Of a DNA stretch of 14,649 nt, positions 1 to 5,805 are shown one piece after another. This DNA comes from an uncultured Treponema sp. Its GTDB lineage: Bacteria > Spirochaetota > Spirochaetia > Treponematales > Treponemataceae. The stretch's first letter is position 1. Every line of letters starts with the position of its first letter. The notes below the pieces were generated by a model. It did not search any database, had not been told where the DNA came from, and saw nothing but the letters and a program-made list of their open reading frames with translations. Location of the stretch: assembly GCA_937900125.1 (NCBI GenBank), contig CALCEK010000230.1, positions 1-14,649 of the forward strand, read 5' to 3'. The position numbers and the translations under genes are program-made.

Positions 1-55
1 GATAAAAATTTTCATCGTATTGTTCGTTGCCCGCGTGAATCTGTTTGTTATTCAA
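1..55 (-). CDS. Unidentified protein, 5' end only (runs off left edge)
   Basis: Read on the minus strand, an AGGAGG Shine-Dalgarno (plus positions 63-68) lies 7 nt before a TTG codon at 55-53. The frame then stays open for 18 codons to the window edge (MNNKQIHAGNEQYDENFY). The strong, well-spaced ribosome binding site is the main evidence for a gene start. Too little protein is visible to assign a family. A strong intrinsic terminator sits immediately upstream of the ribosome binding site on the same strand, which suggests attenuation. Plus-strand frames 1 and 2 are also open here, so a plus-strand gene tail cannot be fully excluded. Confidence 0.55.
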   Translation of the reverse strand, partial: MNNKQIHAGNEQYDENFY

Positions 56-70
56 GTGAATTCCTCCTTG

Positions 71-105
71 AAAAAAAAATCCCGCCGAGGTTTTTCGACG
101 GGATT
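71..105 (-). terminator. Intrinsic terminator or attenuator just upstream of the left-edge gene
   Basis: AATCCCG (78-84) pairs with CGGGATT (99-105). After one mismatch, CGA (86-88) pairs with TCG (95-97). On the minus strand the stem is followed directly by a run of nine T (plus A 71-79), making it strong in that direction; on the plus strand only AAATTTTT follows. It ends 3 nt before the AGGAGG of the minus-strand gene. No minus-strand gene upstream needs terminating, so an attenuator is plausible. Confidence 0.65.
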
Positions 106-216
106 AAATTTTTCATTTCAATCAAAATATTTTTTCCGCAGTTGGAATAGCGAACGCCCTTCCTGAACTTCCAAATTTTTTCATAACAATTTGGAAAATT
201 TATCGCTACAAAATCT

Positions 217-1353
217 TTGAACCGCCGAAAAATTTTTTGTGCTAATGTTCCTGTTGAAAATAATGTAAAATTGACAGAGATTATGTCGTATTTACCAAGG
301 ATTGAACATTTTATCGAAAAAGGACAAAAATATCATCGCGTAAACACCTTTTCTAAAACGCTTGCAGAAACTTCCCCTAAAGACCTTATTTCTCTTGCAA
401 AAAGACTTTCTTGTGAAATTAGAAAAAGGGAAAGTCGAATTACAATTTGCGAAGTTTCCGCAGAAATGGCGGAGGAATTGCAGGAGTTTTCAAATTCTCG
501 CGGAATCGCGCTCAAAAGTCGGTCAAATTATGTCATTTTGTCTTGCTCAGTAAATATTGCTCAGGGCGAAGAAATAGAATCAGCTTTTAAGGTAAAAATT
601 TTTTCTGATTTGAGCGATTTAGACGAAAACGCTTTTGTCGATTCGATAGTGCGCACGGCAACGGCAAAACTCGGCTCTCATTCAATTCCAAGCGGAAAAT
701 ACGATGTTTTGTTTGACAAAAATGTTGTTCCGTATCTTTTAAAACCGCTTTTGCAACAACTTTCGGCCTTTAGCGTAAAAGAGCATTTGTCGCTTTTTGA
801 AGGCAAGCTTGAAGAGCAAGTTCTTTCTAAAAAACTTACCATTTTGGAAAATCCACACTCAAAAACACCATTTGCATATTCTTTTGACGATGAAGGAATG
901 CCTAGCCAAAAGAAAATGCTGTTTAATCGCGGAGTTTTAAAAACCTACCTTTACGATTTGGAAACGGCACAAAACGCAAACACACAAAGCACAGGAAACG
1001 GAACGCTTAAAGGCGGAAACATTCGCCCTGATTTAGGCTTTGTTGAAGTAAAAGCGGGGCGAAAAACTTTTGAAGAAACACTCGCCGACTTAAAAAAAGC
1101 CGTTTACATTACCGATATACAAGGAATTCATACGGGATTAAACACATCTTCAGGCGATTATTCACTGCAAGCGGAAGGTTTTTTAGTTGAAAACGGAAAA
1201 ATTACGCACCCTATTTCTCTTATAACCGTAGCGGGCAATTTGCTCACGGATTTTGCAAAAGTCAGCCAAGTTGCAAACGATGTTGAATTAAGCATACAAG
1301 GTTTTTTGTCACCTTCGCTTGTGATAAAAAAGCTCGCCATTTCTGGAAACTAA
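217..1353 (+). CDS. TldD/PmbA family protein, TldE (PmbA)-like, short N-terminus
   Basis: This belongs to the family of TldD/TldE subunits, which cleave peptides in maturation of ribosomally made modified peptides and in CcdA antitoxin degradation. The C-terminal two thirds show the PmbA/TldE pattern: SGKYDVLFD (159-167), FDDEGMPS (223-230), STGNG (258-262), a GDYSLQAEGFLVENGKI block (313-329) and ITVAGNL (336-342). No HExxxH metal motif of TldD is present, so it resembles the non-catalytic partner. At 378 residues it is about 70 shorter than typical PmbA (around 450), missing mainly the N-terminal sheet. The start is uncertain: TTG 217 has no ribosome binding site, an in-frame TAA lies at 184, and ATG 283 (residue 23) is an alternative. 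No adjacent tldD is visible, and rpsU downstream has its own promoter. Confidence 0.75.
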   Translation: MNRRKIFCANVPVENNVKLTEIMSYLPRIEHFIEKGQKYHRVNTFSKTLAETSPKDLISLAKRLSCEIRKRESRITICEVSAEMAEELQEFSNSRGIALKSRSNYVILSCSVNIAQGEEIESAFKVKIFSDLSDLDENAFVDSIVRTATAKLGSHSIPSGKYDVLFDKNVVPYLLKPLLQQLSAFSVKEHLSLFEGKLEEQVLSKKLTILENPHSKTPFAYSFDDEGMPSQKKMLFNRGVLKTYLYDLETAQNANTQSTGNGTLKGGNIRPDLGFVEVKAGRKTFEETLADLKKAVYITDIQGIHTGLNTSSGDYSLQAEGFLVENGKITHPISLITVAGNLLTDFAKVSQVANDVELSIQGFLSPSLVIKKLAISGN

Positions 1354-1364
1354 AAAATGCGCAC

Positions 1365-1393
1365 TTGACATTTTGTTGCATTTTTGCAATACT
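1365..1393 (+). promoter_or_regulatory. rpsU promoter
   Basis: TTGACA (1365-1370), a 17-nt spacer, then AATACT (1388-1393) preceded by TGC, giving an extended -10 element. The predicted start near 1400 leaves a short leader before rpsU. The spacer contains the perfect inverted repeat TTGCA-TTTT-TGCAA (1376-1389). Confidence 0.7.
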
Positions 1394-1437
1394 AAATCAC
1401 CCTTGAAACTTCATGGGAAAGGATGGTGAACACAGAT

Positions 1438-1650
1438 ATGGCAAGCATCATTGTTGATGACAATGAAAACCTTGAAAAAGCAATCAAACGCTTTAAGAGA
1501 ATGGTTGAAAAAGAAGGAATTATTCGCGAATACAAAAAACGTGAATATTACGAAAAGCCTTCTACAATCTTAAATCGCAAAAACAAGGCTTTACAGCGTA
1601 AATTGATGAAAAAAAATCATCGTCCTTATGAATCTAAATCTGCATATTGA
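1438..1650 (+). CDS. rpsU: 30S ribosomal protein S21
   Basis: The 70-residue protein begins MASIIVDDNENLEKAIKRF and has the basic, helical make-up of bS21 (KRFKRMVEKEG; EYKKREYYEKPS; a lysine/arginine-rich tail). bS21 binds near the 3' end of 16S rRNA on the small subunit and aids initiation. The start at 1438 is preferred over the in-frame ATG at 1423 because GGTGA (1425-1429, within AAGGATGGTGA) is a good Shine-Dalgarno 8 nt upstream, and family members begin at this methionine. It has its own promoter at 1365-1393 and is followed by an intrinsic terminator at 1668-1702. Its last 23 bases overlap the longest form of the downstream lipoprotein frame. Length is typical for the family. Confidence 0.96.
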   Translation: MASIIVDDNENLEKAIKRFKRMVEKEGIIREYKKREYYEKPSTILNRKNKALQRKLMKKNHRPYESKSAY

Positions 1651-2515
1651 TTTATTCTTAAAGAAACGACTGCTCGTGTTTATGGGCAGTCTTTTTCTTT
1701 TTACAAGCATTTTAAGTTTATTTTCATGTGTTAGCACAAAATCCACAACGTCAGAAGCGGAAGATTTATTTTCTGAACAGACTTATATTCCAGAAACTTT
1801 TGTTTGGACAGAGTTTGAAGATTTCCCATGTATAAGTTTTTATGATTTTGTTTCTGAAAATAATGATTTTCCTGTCAAATATCATTTAATTAAAATAGAC
1901 TTAAAAAATTCAAATCTAAAACTCGTATCTTATCCGCAAAATTATTCAGAAAAACACGGCACAAAACCAAAATCGCTTTCAGATTTTGCGCAAGAACAAA
2001 ATTGCGTTGTGGCCATAAACACAAATCCATTTTCGCGCACAATTTTTTCTCAAAAAATTAAAGGGCTTTTTGCACCAGAAGGAAAAATTCTTTCTGCCCC
2101 AGAAGAACGATACGCTTCTTTAGTTTTTCTTAAAGCTTCTGAATCTTATCTTAAAGCAACAATAATTCCTTCGCAAAATGAATTTTCGGCAATAAAAGAT
2201 GCAAAAGCCGCATTCGGTGGATTTTTTTCAGTTTTGCAAGATAAAACACCACTCAATTTTGCCATAAAAAGTTACGATAGGCGAAGTGCTGCGGGAGTTT
2301 CAGAAGATGGAAGCATTTTGTACCTTCTTTTAGTTGAAGAAAATCCTGGACTTTCCTACCAACAGTGCGCAAAACTTTTTTTAAACTTAAATTGTGAATC
2401 CGCACTTGAATTTGACGGCGGAAGTTCAGCCGAATTGTATCTTAACGGAAAAACTTTTCCTCAAAAATTTTACAAAGTTCCGCAGGCAACAGGTTTTGGC
2501 TTTGCAAAGAGGTAA
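1628..2515 (+). CDS. Phosphodiester glycosidase (NAGPA) family lipoprotein
   Basis: This probable lipoprotein has KKR (12-14), a hydrophobic stretch, and a lipobox LFSC with Cys34. The rest matches the NAGPA-type phosphodiester glycosidase domain: INTNPF (130-135), AAFGGFFSVLQD (194-205), RRSAAGV (218-224), and EFDGGSSAELYL (261-272), the conserved DGG core. The family is named for removal of N-acetylglucosamine from phosphodiester-linked sugars; bacterial substrates are mostly unknown, with envelope glycans likely. The start is uncertain: ATG 1628 overlaps rpsU by 23 bases and keeps the basic n-region, while ATG 1682 would give a shorter signal without lysines. Neither has a clear ribosome binding site, so coupling to rpsU is possible. 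The rpsU terminator lies inside its first codons. The MBL gene follows after 3 nt. Confidence 0.82.
   Translation: MNLNLHIDLFLKKRLLVFMGSLFLFTSILSLFSCVSTKSTTSEAEDLFSEQTYIPETFVWTEFEDFPCISFYDFVSENNDFPVKYHLIKIDLKNSNLKLVSYPQNYSEKHGTKPKSLSDFAQEQNCVVAINTNPFSRTIFSQKIKGLFAPEGKILSAPEERYASLVFLKASESYLKATIIPSQNEFSAIKDAKAAFGGFFSVLQDKTPLNFAIKSYDRRSAAGVSEDGSILYLLLVEENPGLSYQQCAKLFLNLNCESALEFDGGSSAELYLNGKTFPQKFYKVPQATGFGFAKR
1668..1702 (+). terminator. Intrinsic terminator of rpsU, inside the next ORF
   Basis: GACTGCTC (1668-1675) pairs with GGGCAGTC (1684-1691), including one G-T pair, around an 8-nt loop. The T-rich tract TTTTTCTTTTT (1692-1702) follows. It lies 17 nt after the rpsU stop. It also overlaps the signal-peptide codons of the downstream lipoprotein gene, so readthrough or a separate promoter is needed for that gene. 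Confidence 0.8.
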
Positions 2516-2518
2516 TTT

Positions 2519-3421
2519 ATGAAAATGACACTTATGGGAACGGGTACAAGTCACGGAGTTCCCGTTATTACGTGTAATTGTGCGGTTTGCCGTTCAAGCG
2601 ATGTGCGCGACAATCGTCTTAGGTGCAGTGCCTATATTTCTGAGCCAGAAAAAATTATAATTGACACTGGTCCTGATTTTAGAACTCAAGCGTTAAAGTA
2701 TGGAGTTTCGACACCAAAAGCGGTATTTTTAACCCATTCCCATGCCGACCATCTAAATGGACTTGACGATTTGCGGATTTTTAGCCATACGCGGTCAATT
2801 GATAAATATAACAAAAACACAGAAACTGACGGCGACGGGCTAAAAGTGTATGCAAATGCAAACACCATACAAGACACAAAAACTCGCTTTGACTACATTT
2901 TTATGCCCGTAAAAGAAGGTGGCGGAAAGCCAAAACTGCAATTTATCGATTGTTCCTGTTTTACAAAAGACTCTCCTCTACAACTTGGCTCGCTTAAAAT
3001 TGTTCCGATTCCGATTTTGCATGGCACTTTGCAAGATATGGGCTATTTGTTTGTAGAGCAGTCAGCGACTGGTGTAAAACACGGAATTGCATATTTAACA
3101 GATTGCAATTTTGTCCCAAAAGAATCCCTTTTGGCAGTAAAAGAAAGTTGCGATTCTCTTGACCATCTTGTAATTGACGGTCTTAGATTGCAATCCCATT
3201 CAACTCATTTTTCATTTGAAGAAGCCTTAACCGTGGCAAATGAACTTTCGCCCAAAAACACATGGCTCACTCACATAACACACGACCTTTCATTTGTGCA
3301 AATTTCCGAATTTCTCTTGGCGATTTTGGATAATTTTCCAAATTTAAAGGTTGCTTTAAAAAACGGCGGAAAAGTTAGCCCCGCATTTGACGGTTTAATT
3401 CTTAAAACAGACTTAAATTAA
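2519..3421 (+). CDS. PhnP-like MBL-fold metallo-hydrolase
   Basis: A 300-residue metallo-beta-lactamase-fold protein. It has the N-terminal GTGTSHGVP (7-15) and a C-x-C-x2-C cluster (Cys19, 21, 24) resembling the structural zinc site of PhnP. The catalytic metal motif is HSHADH (73-78), with later ligands His168, Asp195 (TDCN) and a THITHD segment (252-257). PhnP proteins hydrolyse cyclic phosphodiesters such as phosphoribosyl 1,2-cyclic phosphate; relatives are also annotated as general MBL hydrolases or lipoyl/octanoyl-related enzymes, so the substrate is not certain. The start at 2519 is supported by GAGG (2509-2512) 6 nt upstream. It is probably co-transcribed with the preceding lipoprotein gene (3 nt gap) and converges on rpmB. 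Confidence 0.87.
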   Translation: MKMTLMGTGTSHGVPVITCNCAVCRSSDVRDNRLRCSAYISEPEKIIIDTGPDFRTQALKYGVSTPKAVFLTHSHADHLNGLDDLRIFSHTRSIDKYNKNTETDGDGLKVYANANTIQDTKTRFDYIFMPVKEGGGKPKLQFIDCSCFTKDSPLQLGSLKIVPIPILHGTLQDMGYLFVEQSATGVKHGIAYLTDCNFVPKESLLAVKESCDSLDHLVIDGLRLQSHSTHFSFEEALTVANELSPKNTWLTHITHDLSFVQISEFLLAILDNFPNLKVALKNGGKVSPAFDGLILKTDLN

Positions 3422-3462
3422 ACAAAAAGCCGCATCGCACAAAAAATAGTTCGTAGCATAAA

Positions 3463-3487
3463 CAAAAAACCCGCCTTACGTGGCGGG
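3463..3487 (-). terminator. rpmB terminator
   Basis: CCCGCC (3470-3475) pairs with GGCGGG (3482-3487) around a 6-nt loop. On the minus strand the stem is followed by GTTTTTTG, a classic intrinsic terminator about 25 nt after the rpmB stop. The plus-strand side has only a weak T run (ATTTAC) but may also help end the convergent MBL transcript. Confidence 0.85.
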
Positions 3488-3511
3488 ATTTACACAGAAC
3501 TACAAAAACAA

Positions 3512-3742
3512 CTAATTCTGTTTTGCAACAGGAACATTTGCAGGATGCACATTTACCTTTTTTGTTACAAAATCACTTCTTAGGCATTGTGTGCAAATGC
3601 GAAGGGTTGTTGTTGTTCCGCCAATCTCAGTTTTTATCTTAAGAAGATTTGGTTTCCAAGTGTGACGTGTATGATTGTAGGACTTACTTACCCTATTACC
3701 GTGCATTGGGTGTTTGCCACAAATATCGCATGTTCTTGACAT
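3512..3742 (-). CDS. rpmB: 50S ribosomal protein L28
   Basis: The 76-residue protein MSRTCDICGKHPMHGNRVSK... is bL28 of the large ribosomal subunit, with GNRVSKSYNHTRHTWKPNL and the C-terminal LRICTQCLRS block. It keeps both CxxC pairs (Cys5/Cys8 and Cys50/Cys53), the zinc-binding form of L28. The start has an AGGTAGGT Shine-Dalgarno (plus 3750-3757). A perfect consensus promoter lies upstream at 3779-3807 and an intrinsic terminator downstream, so it can be a single-gene transcript. It follows argC on the same strand, with 81 nt between them. Confidence 0.97.
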   Translation of the reverse strand: MSRTCDICGKHPMHGNRVSKSYNHTRHTWKPNLLKIKTEIGGTTTTLRICTQCLRSDFVTKKVNVHPANVPVAKQN

Positions 3743-3778
3743 TTAATTTACCTACCTATCCAAAATATAAGTTTTTAC

Positions 3779-3807
3779 ATTATAATGAATCACGAAAATA
3801 GTGTCAA
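3779..3807 (-). promoter_or_regulatory. rpmB promoter, perfect consensus
   Basis: On the minus strand TTGACA (plus 3802-3807) is followed by a 17-nt spacer and TATAAT (plus 3779-3784). Both hexamers match the sigma-70 consensus fully. A perfect palindrome TTGCGCAA (3816-3823) sits just upstream, at the end of argC. Confidence 0.88.
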
Positions 3808-3823
3808 TCGCTAATTTGCGCAA

Positions 3824-4909
3824 TTAAAATGCGGGAGGAATAAAATCAATCGCCATTGTTTCTTCAAAGCCGTACATTAAATTCATATTTTGTACAGCCT
3901 GCCCCGCCGCTCCTTTTATCATATTGTCAAGCACACTCACAATTTGCAAATAATTTCCTCCATTTACTACAAAAACTTGAATGTCGCAAAAGTTTGAAAA
4001 TCTAACCGTTCTAGTGGTGGCATTTACTCCGTCAGGCAAAACGCGGACAAATGGCTCATTTTTAAAGGTATTTTTGTAAACTTCACGAATTGCCGTAGCC
4101 ATTTCTGAAGCATTTGTGCAAGATGCAATAAGTTGTTTTCCGTGTGCATTTAATGGAGCGTAAATGGTTGTTAAAATTCCGCGATTCATCGGAACAAGAT
4201 GGGGCGTAAAAATCACATTCACAGATTCTCCCTGTATAATAGAAAGATTTCGTTCAATTTCACTTTGATGGCGATGATTTCCTACTTTGTATGCGGAAAA
4301 ACTTTCTCCACATTCGCAAAACTGATTCGACATTGACGGATTTCTGCCAGAGCCTGTAACTCCGCTTTTGCTGTCAACAATAATGCAAGAAGTTTCAACA
4401 ATTTTTTCCTTGAGCGCAGGCAAAAGTCCGAGCGTTGCACTTGTAACATAGCAACCTGGATTTCCGATGATTCTTGCCTTTTTTATCTCTTCGCGATTCA
4501 TTTCGGGCGAACCGTACACGCTTTCTTTGTGAACTTCTGGAAATTCCCAATCTTTTTTGTACCATTCCTTAAAAGTTGCTTCATCTGTGCCATATCTAAA
4601 ATCCGCACTCAAATCGATTAACTTTTTATTGTTTTTTACACAAAAATCCGCGTACCGCTCTGCAATACCATGCGGGAGTGCCGTAAAAATTATATCGGAT
4701 TTTTCAACAACTTGCTCCGCTGTCAGCAAAGAGCCGTCGCACTTTTGCCCCAACTGAAAAAGCAAATTCTGGTATACAGAATCAATTTTTTGCCCTTCAA
4801 AACTAACGGAGCTGCAAAAGATTTTTTCAACATTCGGATGTTTAAGCAAAATCCGCAAAAGTTCAACGCCCGCATAACCTGTTGAACCGATAATTCCAGC
4901 TTTTATCAT
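3824..4909 (-). CDS. argC: N-acetyl-gamma-glutamyl-phosphate reductase
   Basis: ArgC reduces N-acetyl-glutamyl-5-phosphate to the semialdehyde with NADPH, in the cytosolic arginine pathway. The protein (361 residues) has the dinucleotide-binding GSTGYAG (8-14), the catalytic cysteine in GNPGCYVTSATLGLLP (Cys153), the glycine-rich SGVTGSGR (182-189), NHRHQSEI with the likely catalytic histidine (211-218), FTPHLVPMNRGI, and the family C-terminus MYGFEETMAIDFIPP. It is slightly longer than many ArgC proteins (around 345), with extra residues near 44-58. The ATG at 4909 has a GGGGG (plus 4914-4918) four bases upstream, a weak Shine-Dalgarno. No other arg gene is in the window. A putative promoter (4950-4978) overlaps the divergent lipoprotein promoter and a palindrome, suggesting shared regulation. 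Confidence 0.96.
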   Translation of the reverse strand: MIKAGIIGSTGYAGVELLRILLKHPNVEKIFCSSVSFEGQKIDSVYQNLLFQLGQKCDGSLLTAEQVVEKSDIIFTALPHGIAERYADFCVKNNKKLIDLSADFRYGTDEATFKEWYKKDWEFPEVHKESVYGSPEMNREEIKKARIIGNPGCYVTSATLGLLPALKEKIVETSCIIVDSKSGVTGSGRNPSMSNQFCECGESFSAYKVGNHRHQSEIERNLSIIQGESVNVIFTPHLVPMNRGILTTIYAPLNAHGKQLIASCTNASEMATAIREVYKNTFKNEPFVRVLPDGVNATTRTVRFSNFCDIQVFVVNGGNYLQIVSVLDNMIKGAAGQAVQNMNLMYGFEETMAIDFIPPAF

Positions 4910-4949
4910 AATTCCCCCAAAATGTCTTTCGTAACCCCCAAAAAAGTAA

Positions 4950-4978
4950 ATTGTTCATAAAAATGGAGGTTGTATCAA
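4950..4978 (-). promoter_or_regulatory. Putative argC promoter
   Basis: On the minus strand TTGATA (plus 4973-4978, 5 of 6 to consensus), a 17-nt spacer and AACAAT (plus 4950-4955, 4 of 6). Its -35 overlaps the -35 of the divergent lipoprotein promoter. Confidence 0.5.
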
Positions 4979-4999
4979 TTTTAAAAAAAATGATACACT
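4970..4999 (+). promoter_or_regulatory. Promoter of the lipoprotein gene, possibly leaderless
   Basis: TTGTAT (4970-4975), an 18-nt spacer and TACACT (4994-4999). The -10 ends 6 nt before the ATG at 5006, so transcription would begin at or next to the start codon, and no Shine-Dalgarno is present. Confidence 0.6.
4971..4997. promoter_or_regulatory. Inverted repeat, operator candidate
   Basis: TGTATCA (4971-4977) and TGATACA (4991-4997) form a perfect 7-bp inverted repeat with 13 nt between the arms and 20 bp centre to centre, about two helical turns. It overlaps the -35 elements of both divergent promoters and the -10 of the plus-strand promoter. The regulator is unknown. Confidence 0.45.
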
Positions 5000-5005
5000 A
5001 GAGCA

Positions 5006-5611
5006 ATGAAACATTCAAGATTCAGCGAAAAAAAAGTATTTAAATGTGGCTTTTGCGCAAGGTCGATTTTGACGGCAATTTTGCTAACATCCATTTTTAC
5101 AAGTTGTATGACAGTTACCCCAGTTCCGCCCGATGCAACAGACCGAGAAATTATTCAAATGGCACAAAATGCTTTTGATGCAGGAAATTCCCGCGCTGCC
5201 GAAGAATACTACAAAACACTTGTAAAGCGGTATGGTACAAACATAAACGATTACATAATCGGTCGCTACGAATTAGCACACATTTATGTTAAAAAGAAAA
5301 AATATAATTTAGCCGCTCCCATTTTATACGAATTGAATTCCGCTTACGAAAGTAGTTTGCCAGGTCAACTTCCTGCTGATTACGGAAAATTAGTCGCTTT
5401 AGATTGGAACAAAATTCCGCAAGCCACAAAAGATGAAGTGATTCAAAAGGAGCTTGAAGCCGAAGAAAGCCGAAAAAGTGCCGATGAAGAGGCTTACGCA
5501 AAAGAAATGGAAGACTACTATACAGAATTACAGAGTATTCAAGATGAATTTGACTCTTGGGAACAAGAAGATTTGACCGAAGAAGAATCAAATGCCCAAG
5601 CCGAAAAATAA
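5006..5611 (+). CDS. TPR-like lipoprotein of unknown function
   Basis: A 201-residue protein with a spirochaete lipoprotein signal: basic n-region (KK at 9-10, R19), a hydrophobic core ILTAILLTSIF, then the lipobox FTSC with Cys34. The mature part begins MTVTPVPPDATDREI. Residues 46-115 form paired helices resembling tetratricopeptide repeats (AQNAFDAGNSRAAEEYYKTL; ELAHIYVKKKKYNLAAPIL). The C-terminal 60 residues are strongly acidic and probably coiled coil. The role is unknown; a periplasm-facing scaffold is a reasonable inference, and a BamD-type protein is not supported by the short length. The start has no Shine-Dalgarno and a -10 box 6 nt upstream, so the mRNA may be leaderless. It is divergent from argC and convergent with the VWA gene. 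Confidence 0.78.
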   Translation: MKHSRFSEKKVFKCGFCARSILTAILLTSIFTSCMTVTPVPPDATDREIIQMAQNAFDAGNSRAAEEYYKTLVKRYGTNINDYIIGRYELAHIYVKKKKYNLAAPILYELNSAYESSLPGQLPADYGKLVALDWNKIPQATKDEVIQKELEAEESRKSADEEAYAKEMEDYYTELQSIQDEFDSWEQEDLTEEESNAQAEK

Positions 5612-5630
5612 CTTAGGGATGTCACTTTTG

Positions 5631-5714
5631 CCCGTCATTCTGAGGGGGTAACACGCAAAGAATCTAGCGTTTGTTTTACAGTGAAACTAGATTTTTCAGG
5701 GCGGGCGAAGCCCT
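5631..5714. repeat. Candidate dispersed intergenic element
   Basis: The stretch begins CGTCATTCTGAGG (5633-5645) and continues through GCAAAGAATCTAG, an inverted repeat, and AGGGC-N7-GCCCT (5698-5714). This resembles the family of short dispersed intergenic elements in which a GTCATTCTGAG-type motif is followed by GAAGAATCT. Only one copy is in the window, so its repeat status is an inference. Confidence 0.35.
5661..5696 (+). terminator. Hairpin with T run after the lipoprotein gene
   Basis: AATCTAG (5661-5667) pairs with CTAGATT (5687-5693), and GTTT/AAAC inside may extend the stem with a bulge. T residues follow to 5696. It is the likely terminator of the lipoprotein gene and part of the repeat-like stretch described separately. 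Confidence 0.5.
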
Positions 5715-5767
5715 ATTTCCCCTTCAAAATGATAGATTTTTAGAAATTTGACATTCAAGTCTAATAA

Positions 5768-5798
5768 ACCTGAGCGGAAACAGGGTTTCCGAACAGGT
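5768..5798. terminator. Strong hairpin between convergent genes
   Basis: ACCTG (5768-5772) pairs with CAGGT (5794-5798), and CGGAAAC (5775-5781) with GTTTCCG (5785-5791). A 2x2 internal loop and a 3-nt loop complete the structure. It lies 7 nt beyond the VWA stop (5806) on the minus strand. No long T run follows on either strand, so termination is likely but not certain. TCTAAT occurs on both sides of the hairpin. Confidence 0.55.
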
Positions 5799-5805
5799 CT
5801 AATGT

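Noticed and set aside
122..184. Minus-strand 20-codon frame as a regulatory leader peptide
   Set aside because: It has no Shine-Dalgarno and no run of a regulatory amino acid; it is mentioned only as part of the possible attenuator leader.
1423..1437. Earlier ATG for rpsU
   Set aside because: It falls inside the Shine-Dalgarno region, and S21 proteins start at the later methionine.
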